A stretch of DNA of 64,000 nt from Sneathiella litorea. GTDB lineage: Bacteria > Pseudomonadota > Alphaproteobacteria > Sneathiellales > Sneathiellaceae. Positions 9,549 to 18,565 of this stretch are shown here, piece by piece. A program made the translations under genes and the position numbers. The notes below the pieces were generated by a model that worked only from the letters and a program-made list of their open reading frames with translations, ran no database searches and was not told the DNA's origin. Within the stretch, counting starts at the first letter, position 1. Each line of letters begins with the position of its first letter. The stretch lies in assembly GCF_009882915.1 (NCBI RefSeq), contig NZ_WTUW01000009.1:62001-126000 (forward strand), in the 5' to 3' direction.

Positions 9549-10366
9549 GTCTCCCCCGTACTATCCAGCCTGGGGCCGAGCAGGAATCGCCTGAGCAAAT
9601 CCCGATCCTTCATTCGTCGGATCATGTTGTAGAATTTTAGATTGTTGTTCGTGGTTTCAGGATCGAGATCAAGGCGGGCAATTCTCGCCGCTGCCGTCTC
9701 ATCCCCCGCAAGCCCATAGGCCATGGCCAGATTCTGGCGGATCTGGGGTGTTGATTGCGGCGTAAAGGCCAGCTCCGACAGGGAATTGACCGCCGCCTCA
9801 TATTTTCCTTCCATTAGATAGGATAGGGCGACGTTGTTCCTGATACTGAGATCATCCGGCGCAATAACAAGGGCCGCGGAATAAAGCTTACGCGCTTTTA
9901 GATGATTTCCCGACATATCTTCAGCAATGGCAAGACCACTTAAAACCTCGGTATTCTCCGGCTCCAATTCTATGGCCTTCAAAAAATAAAGTGCCGCCAC
10001 CTCCGGTCGATACAGGAAGAGATGAGCACGACCGAGACCGAGATGGGGCCGAATATTATTTGGTGCGACTGATTCCAGGTTTTCAAATACCGTCACTGCC
10101 TCCTGCGGCGCGCCAGCCTTCAAATATGTTGACCCCAGGGCGAAAAGGACGGTTTCATCTACCTTATTCTTGGAAAGAAGCTTCTGATATATATCTATGG
10201 CCGCCAGAAAATTTCCGGAATTCACCGAAACATCGGCAATTTTAAGTGCCCTCTCCCGCGCGGCCTCATCCTGAAAAAGGGCCTGCCCTTCCAGCCCCTT
10301 GCCCGGCAGGGCACAGCCCCCCGCCAATAGCGCCGTTATTAATAAGACAAATAAGCGTACCAACAT
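9545..10366 (-). CDS. tadD: TadD-like TPR lipoprotein of the Flp pilus system
   Basis: A 273-residue protein with a lipoprotein signal peptide (LLAGGC at residues 14-19) followed by four to five tetratricopeptide repeats, for example the stretch AIDIYQKLLSKN near 56 and later NNVALSYLMEGKYEAAV. TadD proteins are periplasmic-side lipoproteins needed for secretin assembly or stability in Tad systems. It starts 5 bp after the tadC stop and its stop overlaps the tadE start. Confidence 0.85.
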   Translation of the reverse strand: MLVRLFVLLITALLAGGCALPGKGLEGQALFQDEAARERALKIADVSVNSGNFLAAIDIYQKLLSKNKVDETVLFALGSTYLKAGAPQEAVTVFENLESVAPNNIRPHLGLGRAHLFLYRPEVAALYFLKAIELEPENTEVLSGLAIAEDMSGNHLKARKLYSAALVIAPDDLSIRNNVALSYLMEGKYEAAVNSLSELAFTPQSTPQIRQNLAMAYGLAGDETAAARIARLDLDPETTNNNLKFYNMIRRMKDRDLLRRFLLGPRLDSTGET

Positions 10367-10370
10367 GACG

Positions 10371-11348
10371 TCAACCTCCGATTGCCCGCATCATCAGCAC
10401 AAATCCGGGACCTGCGGATAGCACGACAACGGGCGGTAATATAAAAAGGATGAGGGGGATACTCAGCAGCGCCGGCATCCGCGCCGCATTATTCTCCAAC
10501 TCTAATATTGCGTGCTTTCGATTTTCCATCGCTACCGATTTCAAGGCACCGGTGATCGATGTGCCGTAGCGTTCTGATTGACGCAGGGAGAGGACGAGAT
10601 ATTTCAGGCTCGGCGAGGCGGTGCGCGTCTCAAGGTTTGTCAACGCCATCGATTTATCGGGCAGTATCCTCAGCTCGCTCAGGGTAATTTTCATTTCCGC
10701 TGCCACATCCGGCGAGAAAGGCTCCAACCCCTCAACGGCTCGGGCGAGCGCTACTTCAAGGGTCAATCCAGCCTCAACGCAGAGGATCAGTAGATCAATC
10801 ATGTCCGGCATTGCCCGCTCAATCCGTCTCTGCCGTTGCCGGATATGATAGTTCAGCAATACAAAAGGTAGAAAACTTCCCCCAACACCGACCGCGAAAA
10901 TGATGAAAACCGAAGCAACATAATTATTTGCCAGAGGTACCTGGGAGTGGAGAAGAAACCCTGCACTTAAGGCGGAAAGAATAGAAAAGATAAACCGTGC
11001 GAGTAGAAACTGGCTCCGCCCCCGTCTGGGGTCGATCCCGGCCCGGATAAAACGCCGATTGAGACGCTGCTTTCCCGTCCCGCCATGCCCGAACGCAAGT
11101 CGCCAGAGTCTTTTTGGGGTCGCGGAGGTTTCCACCTCCTCCCGTTCCAGCGCAATCTTCGGAAGTTGTCCGGATTTCTCAACTGTTGCGGAAGTTTCCG
11201 GGGCAAATTGACGGAGCCGCGAGTCGATGCGCTCGGACTTCTTGGCGCGCAAGGCTTTGATATAAAAACCAAACGAAAGACAAAGGAAAATCGCAATAAT
11301 GCTGAGAGTAATAGCCTCCTCCCTTGATTCAATCCAAATTCCACTCAT
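10371..11348 (-). CDS. tadC: TadC inner-membrane platform protein
   Basis: A 325-residue type II secretion F-like membrane protein. An N-terminal helix (about residues 12-30), a basic cytoplasmic segment, then helices and the T2SSF domain (residues about 160-285) ending in two C-terminal helices. With TadB it forms the inner-membrane platform on which the CpaF ATPase works. The ATG at 11348 overlaps the tadB stop as ATGA; a longer frame beginning at 11399 would lie inside tadB and is rejected. Confidence 0.9.
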   Translation of the reverse strand: MSGIWIESREEAITLSIIAIFLCLSFGFYIKALRAKKSERIDSRLRQFAPETSATVEKSGQLPKIALEREEVETSATPKRLWRLAFGHGGTGKQRLNRRFIRAGIDPRRGRSQFLLARFIFSILSALSAGFLLHSQVPLANNYVASVFIIFAVGVGGSFLPFVLLNYHIRQRQRRIERAMPDMIDLLILCVEAGLTLEVALARAVEGLEPFSPDVAAEMKITLSELRILPDKSMALTNLETRTASPSLKYLVLSLRQSERYGTSITGALKSVAMENRKHAILELENNAARMPALLSIPLILFILPPVVVLSAGPGFVLMMRAIGG

Positions 11349-12304
11349 TGCAACGACCTCAGCAGGCGGGAGATGGCGAAGAAACCAATGAAAATACAAA
11401 CACCTGAATATATCAGCAGGTCATGGCCGAGTGGATCAACGAACAGGAACTCAAACTGCGCCTTATTGGTCAGCGCGAGGATCGTCAGGACCACTCCCGT
11501 TACGACAGTGACAATCCGCGCTGACACACGCGCTTCAGAGGTCAGTGCCCTGGCCTTAAGATATTGTGCGCGGCGATCGCGAAGCACCCTTGCGAGATTC
11601 TCAAGGACTTCCGCATATTGCCCCCCTGTCTGCCGTTGCAGGATCAAGGTTGTCGCCATGAACTGCAGTTCCTTCACGCCGATCTCGTCAACAGCAGAGA
11701 AGAGTGCCGCCTCGAGATCAATTCCAATGGTGAGTTTCTCGGCCAGAATACGAAACTGGCTGCCGACCGGATCCGGCATTTCACGTGCGATAACCTGGAA
11801 ATTCTCCTGCAGGGACATACCGACGCGGGCGCCGCGAACGATGATGTCAATTGCCTCCGGTAGTTGTTCAACCAAACGTTTACGGCGCGTTTTGTTCTGG
11901 TAATGGCGAAGGGCAAAATACCCTCCAACAAGACTAACCCCGCCCCCGGCAATTATCAGGGTATGGAAAGGATACTCCCTAATGGCAAACAGAAGAAGGA
12001 CAATGCAGATCAGGATCATTATGAGAAGAAGCAGGACCCGGCCTTTCAGCTTCTGTCGCCATCTATCGGGGTGATTGTCTTCCCGATAAAGCGGAGCAAA
12101 CTCCGGCAGGGCAGTGAGAGATTGGGTCTCTTCCTGTGCCTGACCCGCCCTAAGTCCGGCAAGGCGCGCCGCCTGCTGTCGCGCCCCTTCTCCCGCCTTA
12201 CGAAAAATCATGAATAACAGAATAAGGCCACTTGCCAGAAAAACGGTAAAGACGATTTCCCGTGACCAGTCCGCGGAAACAATTGCTATCAAATCCGGAT
12301 TCAT
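11345..12304 (-). CDS. tadB: TadB inner-membrane platform protein
   Basis: A 319-residue T2SSF-domain membrane protein: one helix near the N terminus, a pair of helices around residues 95-135, the conserved GMSLQENFQVIAREMPDP segment, and two C-terminal helices. It pairs with TadC in the pilus motor. The start ATG at 12304 overlaps the cpaF stop as ATGA, which fixes the start and argues for coupled translation. Confidence 0.92.
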   Translation of the reverse strand: MNPDLIAIVSADWSREIVFTVFLASGLILLFMIFRKAGEGARQQAARLAGLRAGQAQEETQSLTALPEFAPLYREDNHPDRWRQKLKGRVLLLLIMILICIVLLLFAIREYPFHTLIIAGGGVSLVGGYFALRHYQNKTRRKRLVEQLPEAIDIIVRGARVGMSLQENFQVIAREMPDPVGSQFRILAEKLTIGIDLEAALFSAVDEIGVKELQFMATTLILQRQTGGQYAEVLENLARVLRDRRAQYLKARALTSEARVSARIVTVVTGVVLTILALTNKAQFEFLFVDPLGHDLLIYSGVCIFIGFFAISRLLRSLQ

Positions 12305-13653
12305 GGGCGAAGCACCGTGCATAGTTCTTCCAGTAATCCGAATTTAGCTATCTTGGCTTCAAAATGGGGACGACTGCCAGTATATCGAAAGGCATTTCCA
12401 CCGTCCTTATCGCCGATTGTTTCTCCCGCATATTCAAACAAGGTCTGGCTGGTGATAACATCCCCCTCCAAAGAGACAATCTCGGATATTTCCCGGATGA
12501 AACGTTGCCCGGTAGCCCCCCGTTCCACATGAATGACAAGATCAAGTGCGCTTGCTATCTGCTGGCGGGCGCCGCGACTCTGGTAGTTCACAAGACTGGA
12601 GAGCATCAGGTTTTCAAGGCGCAACAACGCATCGCGCGCACTATTGGCGTGGATTGTCGACATGGAGCCGTCATGACCCGTGTTCATTGCCTGAAGCATG
12701 TCGTAAACTTCCGCGCCGCGTACCTCCCCGATGATAATCCGGTCGGGCCGCATCCGAAGGCTGTTACGCAAAAGATCCCGCTGCGAGACCTCCCCAGTTC
12801 CTTCCGTATTCCTTTGGCGTGTCTCCAGACTAACCACATGCGGGCGCTGCAAGGCGATTTCCGCCGCATCCTCAATCGTGACGATCCGCTCATTCTCGTC
12901 GACCAGACCAGAGAGAGCGTTCAACAATGTTGTCTTGCCCGATCCTGTCCCGCCGGAAACCAGTATATTCAGCCGACAACGGGCGGCAATTTCTAGAAAG
13001 CGAAGCATAGCTTCGGAAAAGGAGCCGCCCTGACAAAGCCCGTTCAGGCCCATAAAATCCTTGGAGAACTTCCGGATCGATATGATGGTGCCATATACAG
13101 AAAGAGGAGGTGCAATAACATTGACGCGGCTACCATCCTTAAGACGTGCATCCACCATGGGGTTTGCTTCATCTACCCGCCGGCCGATAGAGGCCGCAAT
13201 ACGCCGCGCAACCTCCAACACATGATTATCATCACGAAATTTATAACCTGTTAGTTCCAGACGGCCGCCACGTTCGACATACACAGTGTTCGGACCGTTA
13301 ACGAGAATATCCGTAACCTTCGGGTCTGACAGCAGAGTCTCGATAGGACCGATGCCCACAATATCGTCGAACAACTCGCGCGCGATGGCGCTTTGCTCCA
13401 TCCAATTAACCTGGAGCTTTTCCGCATCGACAATTTTCGAGACGGCGTCGGTAATGCGCAAGGAAAGTTGTTCCGGCGGCATGTTTGAGGCGGCAGTCGG
13501 ATCAATCCTGTTAAAAAACTGCTTTCTGACCCGTTCCACCAACTCAGGAGCGATATCGAATTCACGCGACTGCGAGGGGGCTTGGCCGAGAAACCCCTCC
13601 TCTGTTTCCGCGAGCCCGCCCCGCGCCTCGCTTTCACTTTTGCGGCCAAACAT
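12301..13653 (-). CDS. cpaF: CpaF/TadA pilus assembly ATPase
   Basis: A 450-residue secretion ATPase that powers Flp pilus assembly at the cytoplasmic face. Walker [10 protein letters not shown] lies at about 234-242. The Asp box follows as [10 protein letters not shown], Walker B as RIIIGEVRG near 315, and the His box as STIHANS near 337, all intact. The N-terminal 100 residues match the CpaF helical domain. One base separates it from cpaE, and its stop overlaps the tadB start. Confidence 0.96.
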   Translation of the reverse strand: MFGRKSESEARGGLAETEEGFLGQAPSQSREFDIAPELVERVRKQFFNRIDPTAASNMPPEQLSLRITDAVSKIVDAEKLQVNWMEQSAIARELFDDIVGIGPIETLLSDPKVTDILVNGPNTVYVERGGRLELTGYKFRDDNHVLEVARRIAASIGRRVDEANPMVDARLKDGSRVNVIAPPLSVYGTIISIRKFSKDFMGLNGLCQGGSFSEAMLRFLEIAARCRLNILVSGGTGSGKTTLLNALSGLVDENERIVTIEDAAEIALQRPHVVSLETRQRNTEGTGEVSQRDLLRNSLRMRPDRIIIGEVRGAEVYDMLQAMNTGHDGSMSTIHANSARDALLRLENLMLSSLVNYQSRGARQQIASALDLVIHVERGATGQRFIREISEIVSLEGDVITSQTLFEYAGETIGDKDGGNAFRYTGSRPHFEAKIAKFGLLEELCTVLRP

Positions 13654-13654
13654 C

Positions 13655-14872
13655 TCAGCCTCCTCTCAGTCCCGAGAGCCAGTTCGACCGGGCCGGTTTT
13701 TCCCGCTGACCGATAAGTTCCGAAGCCAATTTCAAATAGGCATCGGTGATCGGAACTTTCGCCCGCGCGACCGGTTCGGCATTCATGCTGGCGACAGCGA
13801 GCTTTTTCTTATCGAATGGAATAGTGATATCAATCTGATGGTCGACAAACTGGGTGATCTTTTCAATTGGCAGTTCCACACCCGAACGGGCCCGCGACCG
13901 ATTAAGGACGAGGAGGGTCTTCTTCTCTTCCGCTTCCGATTTCAGGAATTTTAGTATTCGTGCGGCATCCCGCACCGCCGCCAGGCTTGTATCCATCACC
14001 AGCAATCGCACATCGGCATTTTTAAGCACCGTCATCGCCGTTGCCGGTGCGGACCGGTCAATGTCATGAATAATGAAGTGATAACGACTGCGAAGATGCT
14101 GCATCAACCGCGCAACTGCGGCGCCGTCGTAGGTATGAGCTGCATCAATCTCTGTTTCTGACGCGAGCAGTTTCAGCTTCTCTTCTGCTTCCAGTGTCGC
14201 CCGATCAACGAAAACATTATCAATCCGGTCAGGATCCGTCAGCAGTTCTGCAAGGCCGGAAGTGGGTTCAAGTCCTAATTCCAGGGCAAGCGTACCGCAG
14301 GTCAGGTTAAGATCGGCGAGCATCACCTGACGGTTATGGTGATTGGCAAGCAGCCATCCCGTATTCAATGCGGTGGTTGTCGCGCCTACCCCGCCCCTTA
14401 CACCATATACGGCGACGGACTTGCCAACCCGTGGCTCCGCGTTGCGCGCGGCGATCTGGCCACTTGCCCGGGCAACCGCACGATAAAGCAAATCACTCGG
14501 TACCGGCTTGACCAGATAGTCGGTCACGCCAATTTCCATCAGGTCCCGGTACAGCCCGACGTTATCCCGTGTGCCGAGCACCACCACATTAACCTGCGGT
14601 GGACAAATATCGGCAAGGGCCTGCAAATCTGAGAGGGGTAGCGCCACCTTGGAGATATCGACAATCAGCACTGTCGGCATGGCTTTATCGGTGTAGTCCC
14701 GGATAGCCTCTGGAAGGGAACCACGACGAATTTGACTATTCGAGTAGCCCCATTTCGGCAAGAGGTCTTTCAGCTGTTTCTCTGTCTCCTTGTCCGCAAC
14801 GTAGGCGGCGGCCCCGGCACTCTTTTCGGCATTCGGGAAAGTGACAATTTCAAGGGAATTGCGTACAGGCAT
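13655..14872 (-). CDS. cpaE: CpaE/TadZ pilus localisation protein
   Basis: A 405-residue protein with an N-terminal receiver-like domain (about residues 8-135, with VLIVDIS as the beta-3 strand and the YLVKPV loop) followed by a ParA/MinD-like ATPase domain. The P-loop reads YGVRGGVGATTTALN (about 156-170): it has Ala where a canonical P-loop has Lys, as is common in CpaE/TadZ proteins. These proteins place the pilus machine at the cell pole and recruit CpaF. It sits between cpaD and cpaF in the expected order. Confidence 0.93.
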   Translation of the reverse strand: MPVRNSLEIVTFPNAEKSAGAAAYVADKETEKQLKDLLPKWGYSNSQIRRGSLPEAIRDYTDKAMPTVLIVDISKVALPLSDLQALADICPPQVNVVVLGTRDNVGLYRDLMEIGVTDYLVKPVPSDLLYRAVARASGQIAARNAEPRVGKSVAVYGVRGGVGATTTALNTGWLLANHHNRQVMLADLNLTCGTLALELGLEPTSGLAELLTDPDRIDNVFVDRATLEAEEKLKLLASETEIDAAHTYDGAAVARLMQHLRSRYHFIIHDIDRSAPATAMTVLKNADVRLLVMDTSLAAVRDAARILKFLKSEAEEKKTLLVLNRSRARSGVELPIEKITQFVDHQIDITIPFDKKKLAVASMNAEPVARAKVPITDAYLKLASELIGQREKPARSNWLSGLRGG

Positions 14873-14887
14873 TATTTGTGATCCGGC

Positions 14888-15517
14888 TTATTGATTAGCA
14901 GGTGGAAATGGCACCGGTGCAAGTCGTTGGTAAGTCGTCACGGCCTTAACCTCCGACCGGGCAAGCGGCGGTGCGAGATAATTTCTATTCTGCGTGCTAC
15001 CCGGATTGACGAGGCTCATCATCCGGTTCCGGTTCACGGCACAGCCAAATCCCGGCGACGTCATTGCGGTATGATCCAGCAGCCGTTGATCGAGATGGGC
15101 GCCGCAATTACCAAGGGTGTAACTGTAATAAGTCACAACAACATCGAGAACACGCCCTTTTGTTGTTGCAAGGGTACCGGGCATAATGTCCACGGCGCTC
15201 CGCCGATGCAGGCCCGATTGCTCAAGGAGAGTCACAATATCCCGCTCCGTTAGACTATTCCCCACTGGCTGAAACTTCACATATCCGGGCGGGTCCAATG
15301 TAAGTTTCTGAAGGAAGCTTGACAGACCTTGGCCGTTTTGTGCCCTTAAGAATCCATCTGGACCGTTGCTATAAAAGGACAGATGATAACTTTGACTTTG
15401 CAATTCGGTTTTCGCAAGATTTTGAGGAAGAATTCTTGACATCTCTGAGCCACTGCAACCCGTTAAAAGCAAAATGCCACAGAGGAGAAGGAGCCCGCCT
15501 TTCGATAAATTTTGCAT
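14888..15517 (-). CDS. cpaD: CpaD pilus lipoprotein
   Basis: A 209-residue envelope lipoprotein with a signal peptide and lipobox LLTGC (about residues 18-22). CpaD is an outer-membrane-associated partner of the CpaC secretin. The conserved region with NCGAHLDQRLLDHTAMTSPG matches the family (C...N...M.....DL-type core). The ATG at 15517 has AAAGGA upstream; a TTG eight codons earlier at 15541 overlapping the cpaC stop is an alternative start. Confidence 0.85.
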   Translation of the reverse strand: MQNLSKGGLLLLCGILLLTGCSGSEMSRILPQNLAKTELQSQSYHLSFYSNGPDGFLRAQNGQGLSSFLQKLTLDPPGYVKFQPVGNSLTERDIVTLLEQSGLHRRSAVDIMPGTLATTKGRVLDVVVTYYSYTLGNCGAHLDQRLLDHTAMTSPGFGCAVNRNRMMSLVNPGSTQNRNYLAPPLARSEVKAVTTYQRLAPVPFPPANQ

Positions 15518-15537
15518 TGTCGCAGAATTCCTTTTCT

Positions 15538-16941
15538 TCAATAGATATATCCTGCCGGGCCTTTCAGGGTGAGACCATCTTGCCCTTTACCCTGCGGAAT
15601 CTCAGGCGCAAGCGTTGGCAGAGCCAGCTTTCCTGTCATCATTTTTTCTTCCAGGTCCGTCGGCCGGTAGTTTTCTGTCGGGCTTGCGAATACGGCATTG
15701 TCACGCGGCGCGACGATATTTGCTGTCGCAATAATCACGAGTTCCGTCTCCATATTCTGATAACGGCTGGATCGGAACAGCGGTCCCAATATCGCGAGGT
15801 CCGCAAGCCATGGGACTTCATTGACCAGGTTGCGCGTCTGGTTCTGCAGCAGGCCGGCAACGGCGAAACTCTGTCCACTGGCAAGCTCAATTGTCGCCTC
15901 TGTCCGGCGAACGGCTATGCCCGGTATTCGAAAGTTATTCACGACAACGGCCCCGGCCTCGGAAATTTCACTCACTTCAGGACGAATATGGATACTGATC
16001 CGCTTATCGGAGAGCACGGTTGGCGTGATATCAAGAATAACCCCGAATTTCTTGAATTCGATCGTGACCTGATCGTCCGTCGCGGAAACGGGTATCGGAA
16101 ACTCCCCCCCGGCGAAGAAACTCGCGGTTTCCCCGGAACGTGATGTTAAATTGGGTTCCGCCAGAATGGTTAGAAGCTTTTCCTCCGCCAACGCATCGAT
16201 GACAACCGAGGCCGAGCCTTGGCTTCCCTGATACCCAAACAACCCGCTCCCGCCTAAACCAGTACTTGACGACCCCGGTATCAACTGCCCCCCAATCAGG
16301 GAAGGCCAACGGTTGGTGATTAACCCAATGGCAAGCGAACCCGGATTCAATAGTATATCCCAGTTAATGCCGAGGTTTTTGGTTGCCTCCCTGTTCATCT
16401 CAACGATGCGGACCCGGATATTTACCTGTGAAGGTGCCAACATCTCCATGCGGTTGATAATTTCCTCCCCCTCGCCCAAAAACCCTTGCACTACGGAGAC
16501 AATTTGCTCTGCCTGGACAGCTGTGCGCGCGAGACCGGTGAGTAAAATGCGGCCTGGAGTGGACTTGACAGCGAGATTACTGCCGGGAAACTGTTCTTCT
16601 AGAAGCTGCAACAGCGTCACTAGGTCGCGTGTGACCGTGATAGATTGGTCAAATAAAACCGCGCCACCCTCCCCCAGTGCCATGACATGGGTCCGGCCGG
16701 GGGTCTTGCCAAAAACAAACAGCCCGTTGGAGGCCGTAACCTGAATATCAGCGATTTCAGGATTAGTCACCAGAACCTCGGTGACGGGAACACTGAGCGG
16801 AAAGAGCTGTCCCTGATTGACGTCAAGCGACAGATGCGCGTTATTCTCAATGGCGCGCGCGTAACCCGCGGGCGGGGATAGCAGAAAGAGAACAAACAGC
16901 ATTAACAGGATATAACCGATTGTCTGGAAACTAACTCTCAT
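15538..16941 (-). CDS. cpaC: CpaC/RcpA outer-membrane secretin
   Basis: A 467-residue secretin with a cleavable signal peptide (cleavage near AGYARA, residues 25-30), an N-terminal pilus-secretin domain (residues about 35-105), a BON-like segment, and the secretin domain from about 230 to 405 with the VPWLADLAILGPLFRS signature. It forms the outer-membrane channel for the Flp pilus. It is 9 bp downstream of cpaB. Confidence 0.94.
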   Translation of the reverse strand: MRVSFQTIGYILLMLFVLFLLSPPAGYARAIENNAHLSLDVNQGQLFPLSVPVTEVLVTNPEIADIQVTASNGLFVFGKTPGRTHVMALGEGGAVLFDQSITVTRDLVTLLQLLEEQFPGSNLAVKSTPGRILLTGLARTAVQAEQIVSVVQGFLGEGEEIINRMEMLAPSQVNIRVRIVEMNREATKNLGINWDILLNPGSLAIGLITNRWPSLIGGQLIPGSSSTGLGGSGLFGYQGSQGSASVVIDALAEEKLLTILAEPNLTSRSGETASFFAGGEFPIPVSATDDQVTIEFKKFGVILDITPTVLSDKRISIHIRPEVSEISEAGAVVVNNFRIPGIAVRRTEATIELASGQSFAVAGLLQNQTRNLVNEVPWLADLAILGPLFRSSRYQNMETELVIIATANIVAPRDNAVFASPTENYRPTDLEEKMMTGKLALPTLAPEIPQGKGQDGLTLKGPAGYIY

Positions 16942-16950
16942 GATGGCGCC

Positions 16951-17808
16951 CTACTTTCCGACCGGGGGAGTCAGGGTAACAACCGATGTCTCCCCGCCAC
17001 GCATTATTCGTATATCGCGCGCGCGCGTCTGCCCGAGAACCGCGGGAGCAGGTTTCAAATTCGGGAAAAGGTCACTTGCCGAAATCTCTGCTTTTTTGGT
17101 GGTTTTCTCAGTTTTTCCAGAGACCGCTCCCCCATGAAGGGCAATACGTAATTCGCCGACGGCCTCCGCCATGGAGACAAGTTCAACGTCTTCTGGCGAA
17201 AGTGCCAGTGACAGCGGTTTTGCTGTTGATTTCCCGCCTGTGGCGCTTTTCCCGCCATCCGCCTCCAAGGCAATGACACGGTTTTTTTCAAGAATGGTTC
17301 TGACAACCGTTTCCCCGGACCTTACCGCATGGGGCGGTGTGACATAGGTGAGAATAAGGTCGACATAATCGCCTGGGAGTAAACCTTCGAAATCATCCAG
17401 ATTTTCAATAGTCACCGGTCGCACACGCATTCCCTCCCCGAGTAGCGCCTTGTGATAACCGTTTTCGTAAGGTCGGATAAAATGGGTGTCTTTAAGGAAA
17501 ACATCCTTTTTCAGGGATCTCGTAAAAACCGCGCCCTGCCAGTTTGTCAGATCCATTTGTTCCATTTTGAGAAAAGGTGCGCCGTCCCGATCGGAAGGAA
17601 TAAGACCCCACTCCACCATTGATTTATCCAGGATGGCGCCCTTGCTAACGTCAGTCACCAGCCGCAGAGCCCAAATGTCCGCCGCGCTTTTGGGTAAAGT
17701 TGGTGGAAAGCCAATATTCTTATCGCGATCAAACAGATATTGATTACCCAGGTAGGCAGCGGACCCCAAGAACAGGGCTGCGAGGAGTATAAAAATAAAA
17801 CTTCTCAT
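16951..17808 (-). CDS. cpaB: CpaB/RcpC pilus assembly protein (SAF domain)
   Basis: A 285-residue protein anchored by an N-terminal helix (residues 1-22), followed by a SAF domain (about 48-112, with VTDVSKGAILDKSMVEW) and an RcpC/CpaB domain containing the LLPGDYVDLILTY segment. It is a periplasmic component that helps the secretin assemble. The gene lies directly after cpaA (9-bp gap). Confidence 0.92.
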   Translation of the reverse strand: MRSFIFILLAALFLGSAAYLGNQYLFDRDKNIGFPPTLPKSAADIWALRLVTDVSKGAILDKSMVEWGLIPSDRDGAPFLKMEQMDLTNWQGAVFTRSLKKDVFLKDTHFIRPYENGYHKALLGEGMRVRPVTIENLDDFEGLLPGDYVDLILTYVTPPHAVRSGETVVRTILEKNRVIALEADGGKSATGGKSTAKPLSLALSPEDVELVSMAEAVGELRIALHGGAVSGKTEKTTKKAEISASDLFPNLKPAPAVLGQTRARDIRIMRGGETSVVTLTPPVGK

Positions 17809-17817
17809 CCTTTCCCC

Positions 17818-18315
17818 CTAGTTGCCCGAAATAAAGCTGCCAAAGAGCGCCACTGTGCCACCCATCGCAATAGCAACACCATATGGGACAGACAAATCGG
17901 CGCTTTCTACTGATACAGAAGTGTATTTCTGAAACGGGGAAAACGCCCATTCCCATATCATCCGAAAGATCGGAATCACGATAGCCAGAGCAAGAATTCC
18001 GCCGCAAATCCCTGTTATTACTAAGAAATCAAATCCCGAAACCGGCCCCACCCAAAGCATGACTGCCGTTGCCAACTTGACATCGCCACCGCCGACCTTA
18101 CCGAAGGAAAAGCCCGTTGCCAGCACAATGAACAACATGCCCGCCCAGATCACATGACCAACAATATCGATTGAATGAACCGAGAAAGAGGCATAGAGAA
18201 CAAAAAGCAGCACAAGCGCCAATGAAATCCAGTTGCGTATTACGCGACGCGTCAAGTCGGTATATGCAGCCAGCCACAGCAGCAAAATTGCCAAAATGGG
18301 ATAAGCAGGAGTCAT
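17818..18315 (-). CDS. cpaA: CpaA/TadV prepilin peptidase
   Basis: A 165-residue polytopic membrane protease of the short type IV prepilin peptidase family, which cleaves Flp pilin and the TadE/F pseudopilins. The two catalytic aspartates are visible: D20 in AYTDLTRR and D78 in GKVGGGDVK. The ATG at 18315 is chosen over a TTG at 18324 because GGGAGGGG lies at proper distance from the ATG. That ribosome binding site is part of the hairpin at 18327-18357, which could restrain translation. Confidence 0.92.
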   Translation of the reverse strand: MTPAYPILAILLLWLAAYTDLTRRVIRNWISLALVLLFVLYASFSVHSIDIVGHVIWAGMLFIVLATGFSFGKVGGGDVKLATAVMLWVGPVSGFDFLVITGICGGILALAIVIPIFRMIWEWAFSPFQKYTSVSVESADLSVPYGVAIAMGGTVALFGSFISGN

Positions 18316-18326
18316 GATGCCCAACC

Positions 18327-18357
18327 CCTCCCGACGCGGGAAATCCCGGCCGGGAGG
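18327..18357 (-). promoter_or_regulatory. hairpin between flp and cpaA covering the cpaA ribosome binding site
   Basis: CCTCCCG (18327-18333) pairs with CGGGAGG (18351-18357), and inside them CGGGA (18037-type core at 18337-18341) pairs with TCCCG (18344-18348). In the minus-strand transcript the 3' arm reads CGGGAGG and contains the cpaA Shine-Dalgarno. It lies 19 bp after the flp stop and has no T run, so mRNA processing, attenuation or translation control is likelier than full termination. Confidence 0.7.
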
Positions 18358-18376
18358 TAATGTGATGTAATATTAT

Positions 18377-18565
18377 TCAGTTCGAACTGCCGCCACTGCT
18401 TCCCGATCCGGTAATGTCTATGTCATTAAAGGCAGTTTGAAGCTTGGTATAAAAAGCGGTCCCCGCAACACCGACCACGGCTGCCGCTGCGGCCGCCATT
18501 AACGCATATTCAACAGCCGTAACGCCGCTTTCATCCCGGAAAAGTTTGGTTAGACTCTTTTTCAT
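18377..18565 (-). CDS. flp: Flp family type IVb pilin
   Basis: A 62-residue major pilin. The leader ends at G14 and the mature protein begins VTAVEYALM, with the Flp-type Glu at +5 and Tyr at +6 followed by a 20-residue hydrophobic helix; the tail is short and rich in Gly and Ser. The ATG at 18565 has AAGGAG six bases upstream; a GTG five codons earlier at 18580 overlaps that site and is rejected. It is the first gene of the tad operon and sits downstream of a CtrA-like box. Confidence 0.95.
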   Translation of the reverse strand: MKKSLTKLFRDESGVTAVEYALMAAAAAAVVGVAGTAFYTKLQTAFNDIDITGSGSSGGSSN

